A program made the translations under genes and the position numbers. From Septoria linicola (Eukaryota; Ascomycota; Dothideomycetes; Mycosphaerellales; Mycosphaerellaceae), in contig CP099418.1 of assembly GCA_024114885.1 (NCBI GenBank), positions 372,001-436,000 on the forward strand: 64,000 nucleotides of DNA, given 5' to 3'. Positions 35,201 through 47,702 of this stretch are shown here, piece after piece. The notes below the pieces were generated by a model. That model was not told the origin of the DNA, ran no database searches, and worked only from the letters and a program-made list of their open reading frames with translations. Within the stretch, counting starts at the first letter, position 1. The number at the start of each line of letters is the position of its first letter.

Positions 35201-38029
35201 AAATATTAAGATTAAGAATCTCTCTAGTTTAGCTCTAGAAAGAAGACCTATTAGAAGGCTAAGAACTATTAGCTAGCCTACTCTATAAGCTAGTAGGAGT
35301 ACCCTAGGTGCTCCTAGTCTAGGCTAGTAGAAGCCTCCTCCCTCTTAGCTATTAGTATAGGTTTAGGAAGGAAAGAAACTCTTTATATAACTTCTACCTC
35401 TACTAGAAGATATAGGAGAGTATAGAAAATTCCTAGACTAAAGGAAAGTTAAGAAAGAATCTAAGAATTCTATCTAAGAAACTATAGAGATAGATTAGGA
35501 GTAGATAGCTCTAAAGTAAACTCTTAGAAAGAGGAAAGTATCCTAAGAACTTAATAGATTTAACTAGAAGCTAAAGCTAATTAGGCTTAAGCTAGATTAG
35601 AATAGTTAGCTAGATAAGGAAATGCTTCTAGAGTATTAGGCTTTCTTCTTAGCTATAAGCTCTATTAACCTAGGTATCCTATAAGACCTAGAATTCTTAG
35701 AGGAAGTTAAAGAGATTACATTCTTAGCTACTAAAGAAGTAGGAATATATAAATAGGAGGTTCTAATCCTAAAGAACTATAAGGAAGTAGTAAGTAATCC
35801 TAAGTAGGGTTATCTCTAGTAAGAAGCTATTTAGAAGGAGCTAGATATACTTATAAGTAATAATACCTAGACTATAGTAGTCCTACTAAAAGGTACTAAC
35901 CTAGTTACCTTAAGATAGGTCTTTAATATTAAGAGAAAGCTTAGTAGAGCTATTAAAAAGTTTAAGGTAAGACTAGTTATAAGAGGGTTCTCCTAAAAGT
36001 ATAGAGTAGACTATATAGAAACTTTTACTCCTATAGTTAGGTAGGATACTCTAAGAGGATTCATAGCTATAGTCTATAAGAAGGACCTAGTTCTATACTA
36101 AGTAGATATAAATAATACATTTATAGAGAGTACCCTATATAAGAATATCTATATAATCCTACTACTAGGTATTAACCTACTAACTAGTATAGTCTTATAA
36201 GTTCTAAGGAGTCTCTATAGGCTAAAGTAAGCTATAAGAGACTAGAATTAGCTATATATATTAAAGCTGAAAGGAATAGGATTTAGACAATTAGAAGTAG
36301 ACCTATGTCTTCTAATCTATAAGAAAAGGAAAGACCTAATAATCCTAATCTATATTAATAATATACCTATTACTATAGAGAGACTAGAAGATGTCCTCTA
36401 GTTTAAAGACTAACTTAGTAAGGTCTTTAAGATTAAAGATCTTAGAGAACTAGACAAGATTCTTAGAATAAGACTAATAAGAAACAGATAGTAAGGCTAG
36501 CTAAAACTTAACTAGAAGTACTATATCTAAGAGAACCTAGCTAAGATAGGAATAGGTTAAGAGACTATATTACTAACTCTTTTACTAATAGACAGCTATA
36601 AAAGTCTAAAGCCTGCTAGACTAAATAATAAAAGGTATAACAAATAGGAGTACTAATCCATTATTAGAACATAGATATAGCTTATAACTATTATAAGACT
36701 AGACATTTTATTTGCCCTTAGAAGATTAAGCTCCTATATTAGTAATCTAATAGTAGGATATATAAAGGCTCTAAAGAAGCTAACTAGATACCTGAGATTA
36801 AACCTAGACCTTAGTCTAAGATACTTAAGGAATAGTTAAGGCTTTCTTACTAGATATATAGACTCTGACTATATAATAGACAAGACTAATAGAGTCTTAA
36901 TCCTTAGATATATCTTCTTCCTTTATAGTATACTAATCTCCTAGATAAGTAAGAAGTAGAAATCTATAGCTATATCTATAATAGAAGCTAAATATATAGC
37001 TATAGGAGTATATATAAAATAGTTATAGTTCCTTAGTGCTCTTTTAAGAGAGCTTAGATACCTAGAGTTAGTAGGAGAATGTTCTTACTAACTAAGGATC
37101 CTTAGTAACTAGGAAACTATTACTAGAATTAGGCTAATTTAGCTAAAAGGTAATAACTAAGCTACCCTTACTCTAGTTAAGGACTTATATGTTTATAATA
37201 AGTCTAAATATATTAATATCTTATATAATGCTATAAGAAAGCTCTAGTAGAACAGACTTATCTCTATAGAATATATAAATATAAAAGAGATAGTAGTAGA
37301 TAGTCTTACTAAGCTAAAGAATAGACTATAGTTTTAGGAGTTTATAAGGTAGCTCTACCTTATATAAGAGATATATAAAAGATAACTCTAAGCCTTAGAA
37401 TTAAACTAAGAGGAGTCTAAAAGAAAGATTTTAGTTACCTAACTCTTCCTTAGTTAGACTTTATAAAGTCCTAAATACTCTTACTAATATTAGACCTATT
37501 ACTAACTATAATATTACTATATAATACCTAGCTAAACTAGACACCCTCTAAGGCTAAGTACTAGTTAATATTAAAGACCTCCTCTATAGTAGCTATTATC
37601 TCCTCTACTAGTATATAGTTACTCTACTCCCTAGCTTAATATAAGATCCCTATAGCTAAGAATAGTATACTCTAAAGACTATTAGGGAACTAAGAAGCTA
37701 TATAGAATATAACTAAGTAGAGGACTAGGCTATAAGGAATCTAGAGAGCTATTAGAATTAGCTATAAGAAAGGATAGGGGCAACTTACTAGATAGTCTAT
37801 ATCCTAAACAATCTACTCCTATATAAGAGAGGAGGAAGATCTTATAGAAGGTATTTCTTTTACCTTTTTGTAGGAGATAGTAGTATAGAAAGTTTGTTAG
37901 ATTAATAGTTAGTACTATCTAGTTATTAGTCTAAAAAGTAAGTACTTAATAACTAATTAAGATTAGGACTAGTATTTAAGTACTATAGATAATCTATTAA
38001 GAGATCTAACTATATAGTATAAGTAGGAG

Positions 38030-38306
38030 TGTTAAGAATATATCCTAGATAGTTAGTCTAGATATAGACTTCTAAGCATAGTTCTAGATGCCTAAGGTAT
38101 CTACCTAAGGCTTAGTAAGAGGTATATCTTGCTTCTCTTTCTACTCCTCTTAGATAACTAACTTAATTAACTTTATATTTAGTTCCTAGCATATTACTAC
38201 TATACTATATATATAAGTTAGTTCAAGATTAATCCCCTATTCTTCTTTACTACGCTATACCCTCCTTAATATTATATAGTATATAACACGCTCTCTACTT
38301 TTAATA
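38030..38306 (+). repeat. copia copy 4, 3' LTR (277 bp)
   Basis: Starts TGTTAAGAATA and ends TTTTAATA, followed by ATAAT. Same CTTTCTACTCCTC variant as its 5' LTR. Confidence 0.94.
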
Positions 38307-38347
38307 ATAATCTATTAAAAGATCTAACTATATAGTATAAGTAAGAG

Positions 38348-38625
38348 TATTAAGAATATATTCTAGATAGTTAGGCTAGATATAGATATTTAGATATAGT
38401 TCTAGATATCTAAGGTATCTACCTAAGGCTTAGTAAGAGATATATCTTACTTCTTCTTCTTCTCTTCTTAGATAATAAACTAAATTAACTTTATATTTAG
38501 TTTCTAGTATATTACTACTATACTATATATATATAAGATAGTTTAAGATTAATTCTCTATTCTTCTTTACTATATTATACTCTCTTTAATATTATATAGC
38601 CTCTAACGCTCTCTACTTTTTAATA
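38348..38625 (+). repeat. LTR of the older copia relic
   Basis: Aligns end to end with the family LTR (TATTAAGAATATATTCTAG ... TTTTTAATA) but differs at many sites beyond CpA/TpG and has small indels. It is therefore older than the four complete copies. The stretch 38,312-38,347 before it is the matching element 3' end. Confidence 0.85.
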
Positions 38626-38870
38626 TATAAGAGATATAGCTTAATTATAAGCTTAATATATAATATAGTTAGTTAGATAGATTAAGAAGTAGCTAAGAGC
38701 TAAACTAACCTTTAGTAGATATAGTATTCTAGGTTATAACTTAAGAGCCTATCTATTAAATAAAGTAACTTCTAAGTATTTAATTAATCTAACTTTAGTA
38801 TAGCTCTAATACCTATAGCCTAAGAAATCAATAATTAAAGTTATTTACTTTATAAAAGTAGTATACTAGC
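38626..38870. other. AT-rich edge of the repeat block
   Basis: Very AT-rich, with CpG almost absent; no gene seen. Composition changes sharply just after this, at about 38,870-38,900. Confidence 0.6.
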
Positions 38871-38874
38871 CTAT

Positions 38875-39414
38875 CTAGCATACTCGCTTATCAAACACCT
38901 TAGTCCTCTCTTGGCTAGTAATCAAGGATCTAGCGAAACTTATTCTCGACCTTGCACCTTCTCTGTTCATTTCCTCGACACGGCCGACAGAGATGGCGAT
39001 GCGTTCGCAGAGGTCTGCGTTGCAGACATTTGAGCGAGAGCAAAGGAGACGTGCCAGCACGCAAACTGCGCTCGATGACCCGTCTGTGCGACATGGCAGA
39101 AGTGCAGAGTGAGTAGGCAGACACAAAGCACGGCAGGGACCGCCGCCACTGCAGTGCTCATGCTCAAAGCAGACTTTGATCCTTCGCTGGACCACCATGA
39201 ACCGGACCCTTCCGCTGCCACTCTGCCAGTACCCTCCTTCAGCATCCAGAAAACATGATCTCCAACGTGATTGTGCATTGCAAGCTGGAAACACGATCCT
39301 GTCGTCGTAAGCACGACAGTCTGCAACGACCATCGTCTCACCGGCTGCCGGCAAGATGAGGCTGTCTTGGCACTTCCAGCATCCAGGGCCGATCACAGCA
39401 GTGATGATCATCAT
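38875..39414 (-). other. doubtful Cys-rich ORF at the repeat/gene boundary
   Basis: A 179-codon minus-strand ORF with many Cys residues (GCWKCQDSLIL near the start, PACNAQSRWRSC further on). It ends exactly where the AT-rich block begins. An overlapping minus frame (38,967-39,341) ends in a Ser-rich then hydrophobic stretch, like a GPI-anchor tail, so a frameshifted or spliced secreted protein is possible. There is no clear signal peptide, no family match, and no way to choose a frame. It may be chance. Confidence 0.2.
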
Positions 39415-39625
39415 CCACGCCTATCACAACAAGTACGAAGCAAGCTCGGATGTCATGCATAAACCTTCTTCTGCATGCCCAGCATTCTGCTATCTTGAAG
39501 AGGCGGTGCTTCCGTCCTGCTGCAGAACATCATGATCCTTCCGACATTACTCGACTTCTATATTCACGCAGCTTCGTGCCATTGACAGTGACAAATATCA
39601 TCAATATCTCCGGCGCGACCATGTC

Positions 39626-40875
39626 ATGTCCGTACCATCACAGTTCTCGGTGCCAGAGGGTTACTATCCGCCATTCGCGGTAATCAGCGACGACGACCAT
39701 GGAGGCTGGATCATCAATTGCGACCGCCCTGGGTCTGGCTATGGCGTTGCTGTTAACAGCCATCAGGATCTATGTGAAGATTTTGTCAAGACAGCAGGGT
39801 GGTCTGGATGATGTGCTTCTGGCCATTGGAACTATCTTCGCTTTCGCGCAGCAAAGTGTGGTGCTGGCAGCGTGCAGTAAGGGCTTGGGGAGATCTGTGG
39901 ACTTGCTGTCTGCATCCGAGCTGCGAAATGTTGAGAAGGTAGGAATTGGAAAGCAGTGGACGGGAGACTAACAGCGAGTAGTCCTTTTACACCAGCCAGT
40001 TGCTCACGATTCAGGCTCTGGGTTTCTGCAAATACTCCCTCGCATACTTCATTCTGCGACTGACACCTCAGATCTCAGTCAGAAAGGCTTTGCATGTCTT
40101 TCTAGCCTGCACATCAGCCTGGATGTTCGGCTCGATCTTGGCTCTTGCTTTACAATGCGATCTGTCTCCGCCATGGTCATTGGCATCTGGCGCCTGCGAA
40201 GGAGTTTACAGAAGGGTTCTTGCGATCGGAATTATTGATATGATACTCGAATTGGCCTTATTTGGATGTGCAATCTTGCTAGTCTCGCGATTGCAGACCA
40301 AATTGTTCAAGAAAATCATGGTTGTAACAGCTTTCGGCTTACGACTACCGATCATTGCGTTCATCATTGCTCGACTTACGACATTCGATGCAGATATGAT
40401 CGAGGACTTTGCGCGAAGCGAGACGCTCTACATTGTCTGGACTGTGACGCAGATCAACTTCTCGCTGATCTCCACGACCCTGCCCATCCTCCGGCCATTG
40501 ATCAAGGATCTCAGCACATTCTACGGCGCTCTCCGGCCGAGCGAGTATGGCTCAAACGATGCCTCACGATCGAACTCATATCCTTTATCAAACTTCCGCG
40601 TGAAGCGGTCAGATGCAACACAGAGAAGTCATCAGAAGATGTCACTGGAAAGGTCAAGTGCGAAAGATGGTTTCAACTCGATCGATTTCGGTCGCCCACT
40701 TCATCCTCTTGAACCAACCACGCACACGGAAATCGAAGCCATCGGTGGGCCGTCAAGGCTGGCTGACGTTGCTACGGAAAGTGAGAGTAGTCTTGGATCG
40801 GTCGAGAGCCAGAGAATGGTGATACAGGTGAACACGGAATGGGAAGTCTCGCGGGGATCGCCTTTACCTGTATAG
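39626..40875 (+). pseudogene. 7TM rhodopsin-like integral membrane protein with an apparent 1-bp frameshift (or mis-assembled)
   Basis: Fungal 7TM 'integral membrane protein', PTH11/rhodopsin-like type, in the plasma membrane; ligand unknown. The natural start is ATG 39,626 (MSVPSQFSVPEGYYPPFAV, typical of the family). That frame runs to GGWII at 39,715, after which the homologous text continues one base out (IATALGLAMALLL). One extra A at 39,716-39,717 explains this. The downstream frame opens at ATG 39,699. The intron is 39,939-39,981 (GT...AG, branch GACTAAC); this choice restores SFYTSQLLTIQAL at the exon 2 start. Hydrophobic segments lie near 39,710-39,775, 39,810-39,870, 40,000-40,060, 40,090-40,150, 40,220-40,290, 40,310-40,375 and 40,430-40,495. 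The C-terminal tail is Ser-rich and cytosolic. Without the shift it is about 400 aa. If the shift is real, only a 377-aa product from 39,699, with a shortened extracellular N terminus, could be made. Confidence 0.75.
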
Positions 40876-41648
40876 AATCGTGATACCCAGAAGCATGTAG
40901 ATTAATGGAATTTGCATTGGATGCAAGTGGCTTCTGGCCGCAATTCCCAGCTGCTCTGATAGATGCATCTCCCGCCTGCAGGAACGTTGGCAGCCATGCA
41001 GGGTGGAACGGGGAGACGTGGAACGGCACTCAATGCCGTGAAACCATACCATTTTCCTGTCGGGACATCGGCGCGAGTCCGCCGAAGTAGAAGTCGACTT
41101 CTGACAGTATCGTCGGTTTCTATACCATGTGTCCTGCAATCTAAGACGCTACCTCGACGCGTGCTAGGATGTTTCTTACCCGCCCGTCACGACTTGCTGT
41201 CTCTTTGCTGACTATGGCGAACGCGTCGACGGCAAGATTCGGTGGTGGAACGCGACGCAAATGAGATGGCGCACCAATGACATTGGCCTCGGCGTCACGA
41301 CTCATGGACACGGCCAGCCGTTTGAGCTTGTCACGACGATGCAGCTTGCCGGAGGGAGGGTGGCTGTCTGTAATAGCCTTCTCCTGCACTCTGTCTGGAT
41401 GATAGACTAGTTGCATGTGTGTGGGGAGCTTGTCGTTGTTGGTAGAAATTCCTCGTTCGTTATACACAACTTCATACACCTTGTCCATCGGTACGATCAG
41501 AGCCATTGGAAGCCAGTTCAATACCCGCATATCAGCATCATTCAGAGCTTCGACAGATCGGATCTTCCTCATGCAGTAGCAGCAGCATACGCGATGAGCT
41601 CACAAGAACCACTTGCAGCCCAATCAATCTATTAACATTTTTGGAGCA
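40876..41648. other. intergenic region upstream of the DOCK gene, with a doubtful antisense ORF
   Basis: Holds the presumed terminator of the 7TM gene and promoter of the DOCK gene. A 143-codon minus-strand ORF (41,141-41,572) is hydrophilic (for example MRVLNWLPMALIVPMDKVYE) and would be divergent from DOCK with a 76-bp gap to its start. I do not recognise it and cannot tell it from chance. Confidence 0.35.
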
Positions 41649-44600
41649 ATGCCGTGGAGGCCGCTTCCTTCAGGTGGGACTTTCCCATTCTATGCTAAAG
41701 AAATACATACATACATGACATAGAAGCTGTGCTAACACGAACGAAAAGTCGCGTTCGCCATCGCCACTGCGCCCTTCACCGCGACTGAGCAATTCGATCT
41801 TCCCCTTCAAGTTGGCGACCACATATACATCATCGAGCAAGGCGGAGCCCGGCACGAATGGTATCGAGGCTACTTGGTCGCGCCGCCGTCCCTCCTAGCA
41901 GGCCTCACGAGCGATCGAGGCCAGCAACTCGAACATCGCGTCTTTTCCGGCATCTTTCCCGCCAACTGCGTCGATGTACGCGAGTATCTCGGAGAAGGCA
42001 AGCTTCACGGCCAGGAAAGAGAAGAAGATGGAGCTCTGGACGAGAGCAATGCAGATATCCGCCAGCAGAGGCGCAGCGAGGCGTTGGCGGCGCGGCGGAA
42101 GAGTAAGAGACTAAGCAGGAAGCAGAGCACGCGGAGCTTGAAGAAGGACAGGAAGTCGATCTTCTTGCCAGAGGAGCCAATGCCTATGCCTCGAGATCCC
42201 AAAGCGCCGAAACCTCTTGCGCCGGTACCTCTGCTGCGTGTCGGAGATGAGTCTGGGATTTCGGCGTCGGAGCCGCTGGTCGATGAGATCGCGTCTTGCA
42301 TGCGTGAGTGGCACGATGCGCGTCTGCATGAGTTGCTCCTTGCGCGGGGATATAGCCAGCTGGCGAAGGTGGAGGAGTTAGTGAAGAGAGTGGATGTGGC
42401 GAGGAGTCAGTTGATGCACGATGTGTTGACGCAGAAAGAGCTGGTTGTGCTGCGAGAGGATACCGTGTGGGATCTCGTGGCTGGGAACAAGATGCTCAGC
42501 GACGAGGTCATTGTGCGCAGTCCGACTGAGAAGGGGCGTATCTTGACTGCGGACGATTCGGTGATTGAGATGACCAAGTTGCAGGCGAATATGAGCATTC
42601 TGGATCGTCCTCCTAAGCCCGTGTCGGACAAGCACATGCTGCATCATTTGTTGGTGGATGCTCGAAGTTTGGTCATGGATGGAATTCAGCCAGGAACGCT
42701 GCACGTTACTCTCTTCAGCAAAGAGCATGGCGAGAAGCCGCAGCCGATTAGTGAGGGATATGCCATTTCGGTGCCCTTGCCAGAGACGCCGTCGACAGAT
42801 TCCGAGGATCAGCCCCAGACGCTGTTTGTCAACCTCAGCAATACCGATGTAGGGGTGGGAGCCGAGAGGCGATCGTTGTATGTCGTGTTCAAGCTGTTAC
42901 GGGATGAGCCAGTACGGCAGGCAGTCTACGGCCAGGGCATTAATCATACACAGAAGCCATCGCTGCTGAACAGCAGTCATGGAGGATCACAAAACAGCAC
43001 GAAGGGCCGGCTGAGCGTGTTTGGCAGTCAGAGAAAGAAGAGTGATCACGGACGAACGATATCAAGCGCGACTTCAAGACCTGGAACATCACAATCTCAG
43101 CGCTCAGATCGAACAGGAACGTCGAGCAAAGCTGCTTCGGACACTCCAGTATCCGGCGAAGTCAAGCTAGTTCGACGTTGCGTTGGTGTCGGCGCAGTGG
43201 AGGTGACGAAGCTCGCTCAGAGCAAGACTGGTGCAGAGACAACTGTGACCTTATGGACGCCAACTACATCTTCGACCGACGACAAGAGCGACGGGAGTGA
43301 TGACTGGATGGACATCATACGCGAGCTGTCGCGTGGCGCAAGTGGTGGCTACGCAAGAGTCTCCAGCTTGAAGCGTCTTGATGTGTTTGTAAAAGCGTTT
43401 GCGGCTGCTGATCTTGCAGGACTGATCCGGAACACACCAACACAACTGCATAACATTTTCTGGACGCCAAAGCTAGGCTTTCCTGGAGTCCCCACGGAGA
43501 AGCGCAGCGACATCTATTTGACCTTGACAGAACCTCGGATGCCACGTGGTGCGACTTTAGCACATTCGAAGTTCGGAGCGGTGCCGTTGAATCAAAAGTG
43601 TCAGACTAGCCTGTCAAACTTGCAGTTGACTTTGGAAGTCCGAAAAGCGAGCGGTGAGCGCTTCGAGGAGTGCATCTTCACTTCTTCCAACCATCAGGGT
43701 CATACGGCCTGGCGAACTACAGGGGTCGAGCGCGGAGAAGGATGGAATCAGACCATACGACTTGCGATACCTGCAGAAGAGGTTCCTGGCAGCCACGTGG
43801 TGATGAGCATTGCAGACTCGCCCAATTTCCCCTTTGCCCTCGCATGGGTACCGCTTTGGGAGTTTGACGCATTCGTGCGAGACGGAGATCACCAAGTGTC
43901 TTTGTACGTCTATGATGAGTACTCCAGCAGCATCATCGGTGGGAAAGGTGCGTACCTGGCACTGCCGCCGTGGCACGACAAGAATGATTCCTTGCAGGCA
44001 AGCGCGGCTACCATCTCTTTGAGGACCTTCCTTAGCAGTACCGAGTACTCACAGGATCGCACGCTGCTCGGCGTCCTACACTGGCGGAACTACCACGGCG
44101 ACGGTCTGCAGGAGCTGCTGGAGCGCTTCCCTTTCGTCCCAGAGATTGAGGTTGTGAAGCTGCTTGGCAATGTCTTTGAGGTCATGTTCGAGATTCTGCA
44201 CGAGTATGAGGATATCGAGGCGTACGAGGATCTGATCTTCTACAACCTGGTGGTCATTCTTGGTATTGGACGCGACAAACGGTTTGAGCTCGGCAACATC
44301 ATTGAGGACTATGCAATTTCACGGCATGATTGGCCAAGAGCGAGCAAGTCACTTGCGAGAGCCTTTCACCGCCTTGTGTCTCGGAATATGGACCCGGATG
44401 CTTCCCGCAAACTACGAGCGACTCTGAAAGTTGGCGACCAGATGTTGAAGCTTATTGTCGACTCGATGAAGTCGATGCCGGGACCAGCACATGAGGACGA
44501 TTTCAATGGGACCTTGCCTGTTGATCGTCAAGAGGAGCTGAAAGAGGAGTTGCAAAGGCTGTTTGTCGCCGTGATGTCGCTGCTGCGAAGTTCTTTACCG

Positions 44601-47600
44601 GTGTTGCTGGGCACACAGACACTGCTCATACAGCGATTCCACACCTGGCTGCCAGAGCTCACGCCACTCATGACGCCTAACGAGATTCTCGAGGTCGCCA
44701 CTGATCTTCTGGACTCCTGCTCGCATGCCAGAGGCAAGATGACACTGTATCGATTGATCTTGATCGTCAATTACAGCCATCTCGACGTCTTCAGGGCACC
44801 AGAAACTCGTGCAAGCCTCATGGCAAGCACTTTCACATGGCTCGAGCCCTACTGGGGTTGGGTGCCTGAGCCAGACCAGCAGTGGCGTGATTCAGTACGA
44901 CTCTGCTGCTCAGTCGTTGCAGCACAGATGGAACATCTCGGAGAGGACAGTTGCCAATATGTGCCGAAGCTCGCTGAGTCTTTTGGCGTATTGAAGGAGC
45001 AGCCACGCCATTCGAAGCGAGTGTTCAGTATGCTATTCCCGACCAGCTACCCTTTCCCGACAAGACCGACGACCGAGGACATTGACGTTGACGAGGCGAT
45101 GCTCGAAATTGCAGCACTTCTGGCCGGGGCACTTACCTCTGAGCGCAAGCTGTACTTTGACACGACAATGGTTGATGTCCCAAGTGTGCTCACGCAAGCG
45201 CTGGACGTCAGCCAGACAGTCCTGTCTTGCCAGGCATTTCCGCGCAGTTGGCTCAGTCTGTTGATCAGCCACCATCGCTATAGCATTACTGCCCTTGAGC
45301 GCATCGAAGAGGTCCTCATCGAAAGCTTACCAGACGTATACGCTCCTGATGCCAGTGAGGCTTTTGAGTTTGACACTGCCATCTGGCGTGCGTACTTCAA
45401 TACCTTATTCGCAGCGCTCGGCAGTCCAATTCTTGCCATGGAGACTTTCCCGGAGCAGAAACGTCGAGCAGTGTGGAAGATTGCAGGCGATGTTCGCGAG
45501 CTCGGTGCAAATCTGCTCAAGCGCAGCTGGGAGGCGATTGGCTGGGAGACTGACGATCAAGAGAAACAATTGTATGGCTTCGAGCGTATGGGTGGCTACC
45601 AGGTGCAATTTGTCCCCGAGCTGGTCGCGCCTATTGTTGAGCTGTGTCTCAGTGTTCATGGCAGTCTGCGTGCTGTTGCAATTGAGGTATTACGGTCCAT
45701 GATCATCAGCGCCTGGCAGATCGACCAGGACTTGTCATTAATTCAAACCGCGATGATCGATTGCTTGGACAAGCTTTGCAGAGACAAGGACGTCACCGAG
45801 GCCATGCTGCAAAAGACATTCGTGCCTGAGATGCTCGAGCAGTTCAAGCCACTGCAGAGAACGATCGAGGACAGTCTTCACACTGCGTTAGTGGAGATGT
45901 TCACCAGGATTCAAGAACTGCTGGAGATGCTGGCTAGTGTGCACTCTGGTAATACTGCCGTCAACGATGCAAGCCGATTGGTCGACACGTTACATTTGAT
46001 GGAGTTCTTGAGAGACGTGCAGTCTGAAGATGCATACATTCGATACGTCCACCAGCTGACAGCCATGCAAATTGCTGCAGGCAACATCACCGAAGCGGGT
46101 CTGGCCTTGCAAATGCATGCTGATCGCCACGAGTGGGACCCTAACACGCAACTTGCCGCTCTGGAAGATCCTGAAATGCCGGCCCAGTCTGCGTTCGAGC
46201 GCAAGGAGATTCTATACTTTCAGATGTGCCAGCACTATGAGAAAGGCCAATCCTGGAAGCGGGCACTTGCAGCATATCGAGAACTCGCTGTGCAGTATGA
46301 GCTGAACATTTTCGACTATTCCAAGTTAGCACGCACACAACGCGCTATCGCTGGTGTCCAGGAGCGCATTTCTCGTGGCGATCGGCCCAGCCCCAGGTAC
46401 TTTAGAGTGGTCTATCGAGGATTAGGCTTCCCAGCAACGCTCCGCGATAAGCAGTTCATTTTCGAAGGATACCCGAACGATCGACTAGCATTGTTCGAGG
46501 ACCGCATGCAGCAACTGCATCCATCAGCTCAGCTCTTGCGCGGTGGTGCAGAACCCGCAGTGGAAGGCCAATTCTTGCAAATCTATGCAGTCAGCCCAAA
46601 CAAGGACATTGAGCACATGGTGTACCAGCGTACCAAGGTCTCGCAAGCCGTGCGGGAGTACAATTTGATTGCAAATCCTCGCAAGTTTGCCATGACTTCG
46701 AGACATCCTGCGCGTGATATACCGATCACGGAGCAGGTTGTCGAAAAGATCATTTATACTGCGGCTGAGGAGTTTCCGACAATTTTACGACGAAGCGAGA
46801 TTGTCAACATCGAGACTATTACCTTGTTGCCGATTGAGGCTGCTATTGAGCGGACTACTCGCAAGACGCAGGAGCTCTTGGCCATGGAGAAGCGCATTGC
46901 TAGCGGGGCTGACGAGGGTGCCATGTCAAGACTGACCGAGGACCTGCTCAGCTCTGTTGATCCAGACTCGGATACCAGTGTAGCACGATATCGCGGTCTT
47001 CTGCCAGCATCGGAAAGCGCAGACAGTCAGTCAATCGATCCTTCACTGTATGGGCGCTCAGTTGATCTACCACTGGAGCCAATGCAGAGTGCATTGAAAG
47101 TGGCGCTGCTCGACCACGCTCTTGCAATCAGGCGCTGTCTGGCTCTGTACAAGAGGGAACAGTACTTGTCGGCGAGGGCCGAGTTATTGCCGCGATTCGA
47201 AGCCAACTTCCAGCATGAGCTGAACATTCTCTTCCCACAGAGAGACCGCACGAGTGAGGACGAAGTGTCGCCACGACAATCCATCGATGACGCTCACGCT
47301 GCTTTGACCGCTGCTGCGCTAGAGCAGCAGCAGCAGCAGCAACAACAGTCTGAAGCTGGCGCTCAACATCAAGATGGTGAAGAAGGGCAGGACACAGAGC
47401 GAAGACATGGACGAAGGCGGTCTATGTCGTTCTTGAAGAGAGGCTCTTCCCGACAAGGTCGCGAGCCGGAAACGAATGGCGATGGAGATGGTAGACAGTC
47501 GAGAGGCGGCAGTCGCCAAGCAAGAGAGCGAAGTTCGAGCAGACTTAGCTTTCTCCGTGGTGGCAACGAGCAACAGCAGCAACAGCAGCAAGAGTATGTT

Positions 47601-47702
47601 GGAAGGAGGGGAAGTGAGGTGGGTGTAGGTGAGAAGAGGAGGGGGAGTTTGAAGAAGAGGTTGAGCTTCTTCGACGTGAGTAATGGAAAGAGTGGGGGGT
47701 AG
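41649..47702 (+). CDS. DCK1: DOCK-family Rho GTPase exchange factor (Dck1-like), 2 exons
   Basis: A guanine nucleotide exchange factor of the DOCK180/Dck1 type, expected to activate a Rac/Rho5-like GTPase together with an ELMO partner at membranes. Exon 1 is 41,649-41,673 (MPWRPLPS). The intron is 41,674-41,748 (GTGGGA, branch GCTAAC, CGAAAAG), and exon 2 runs open to TAG 47,700-47,702, giving 1,992 aa, close to yeast Dck1. An SH3 domain spans residues ~9-85 (AIATAPF, LQVGDHIYIIEQ, WYRGYLV, GIFPANCV). DHR-1/C2 spans ~590-760 (RSDIYLTLTEP to LYVYDEYSS). DHR-2, the catalytic part, spans ~1455-1800 (AGLALQMHAD, WKRALAAYRELA, YFRVVYRGLGF, FEDRMQQL, LPIEAAIERT). The Ser/Arg-rich tail has two poly-Gln runs at ~47,322-47,347 and ~47,572-47,590. 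Starting at the first ATG inside exon 2 would remove the SH3 domain, so the short first exon is needed. The intron holds an ATAC microsatellite. Confidence 0.93.

Larger units (their letters stand above)
32010..38306 (+). mobile_element. Ty1/copia copy 4, full length, nested in an older copia relic
   Basis: 6,297 bp with 277-bp LTRs and the target duplication ATAAT (32,005-32,009 and 38,307-38,311). The primer site reads GGTTATAAGCCTAGG (32,287 on). It keeps the same gag-PR-IN-RT-RH order and the YINN change in RT (near 36,355). By eye this is the most RIP-saturated of the four complete copies: CpA/TpG positions still present in copies 1-3 are TpA here. Non-functional. Confidence 0.95.

Noticed and set aside
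10440..38306. Regularly spaced repeats as a CRISPR-like array
   Set aside because: The repeats are LTRs of complete copia elements with target duplications.
39699..39971. ATG 39,699 as the natural start of the 7TM gene, and a 61-bp intron ending at 39,999
   Set aside because: Homologous N-terminal text begins at 39,626 in another frame. Ending the intron at 39,981 restores SFYTSQ before LLTIQAL, which fits the family better.
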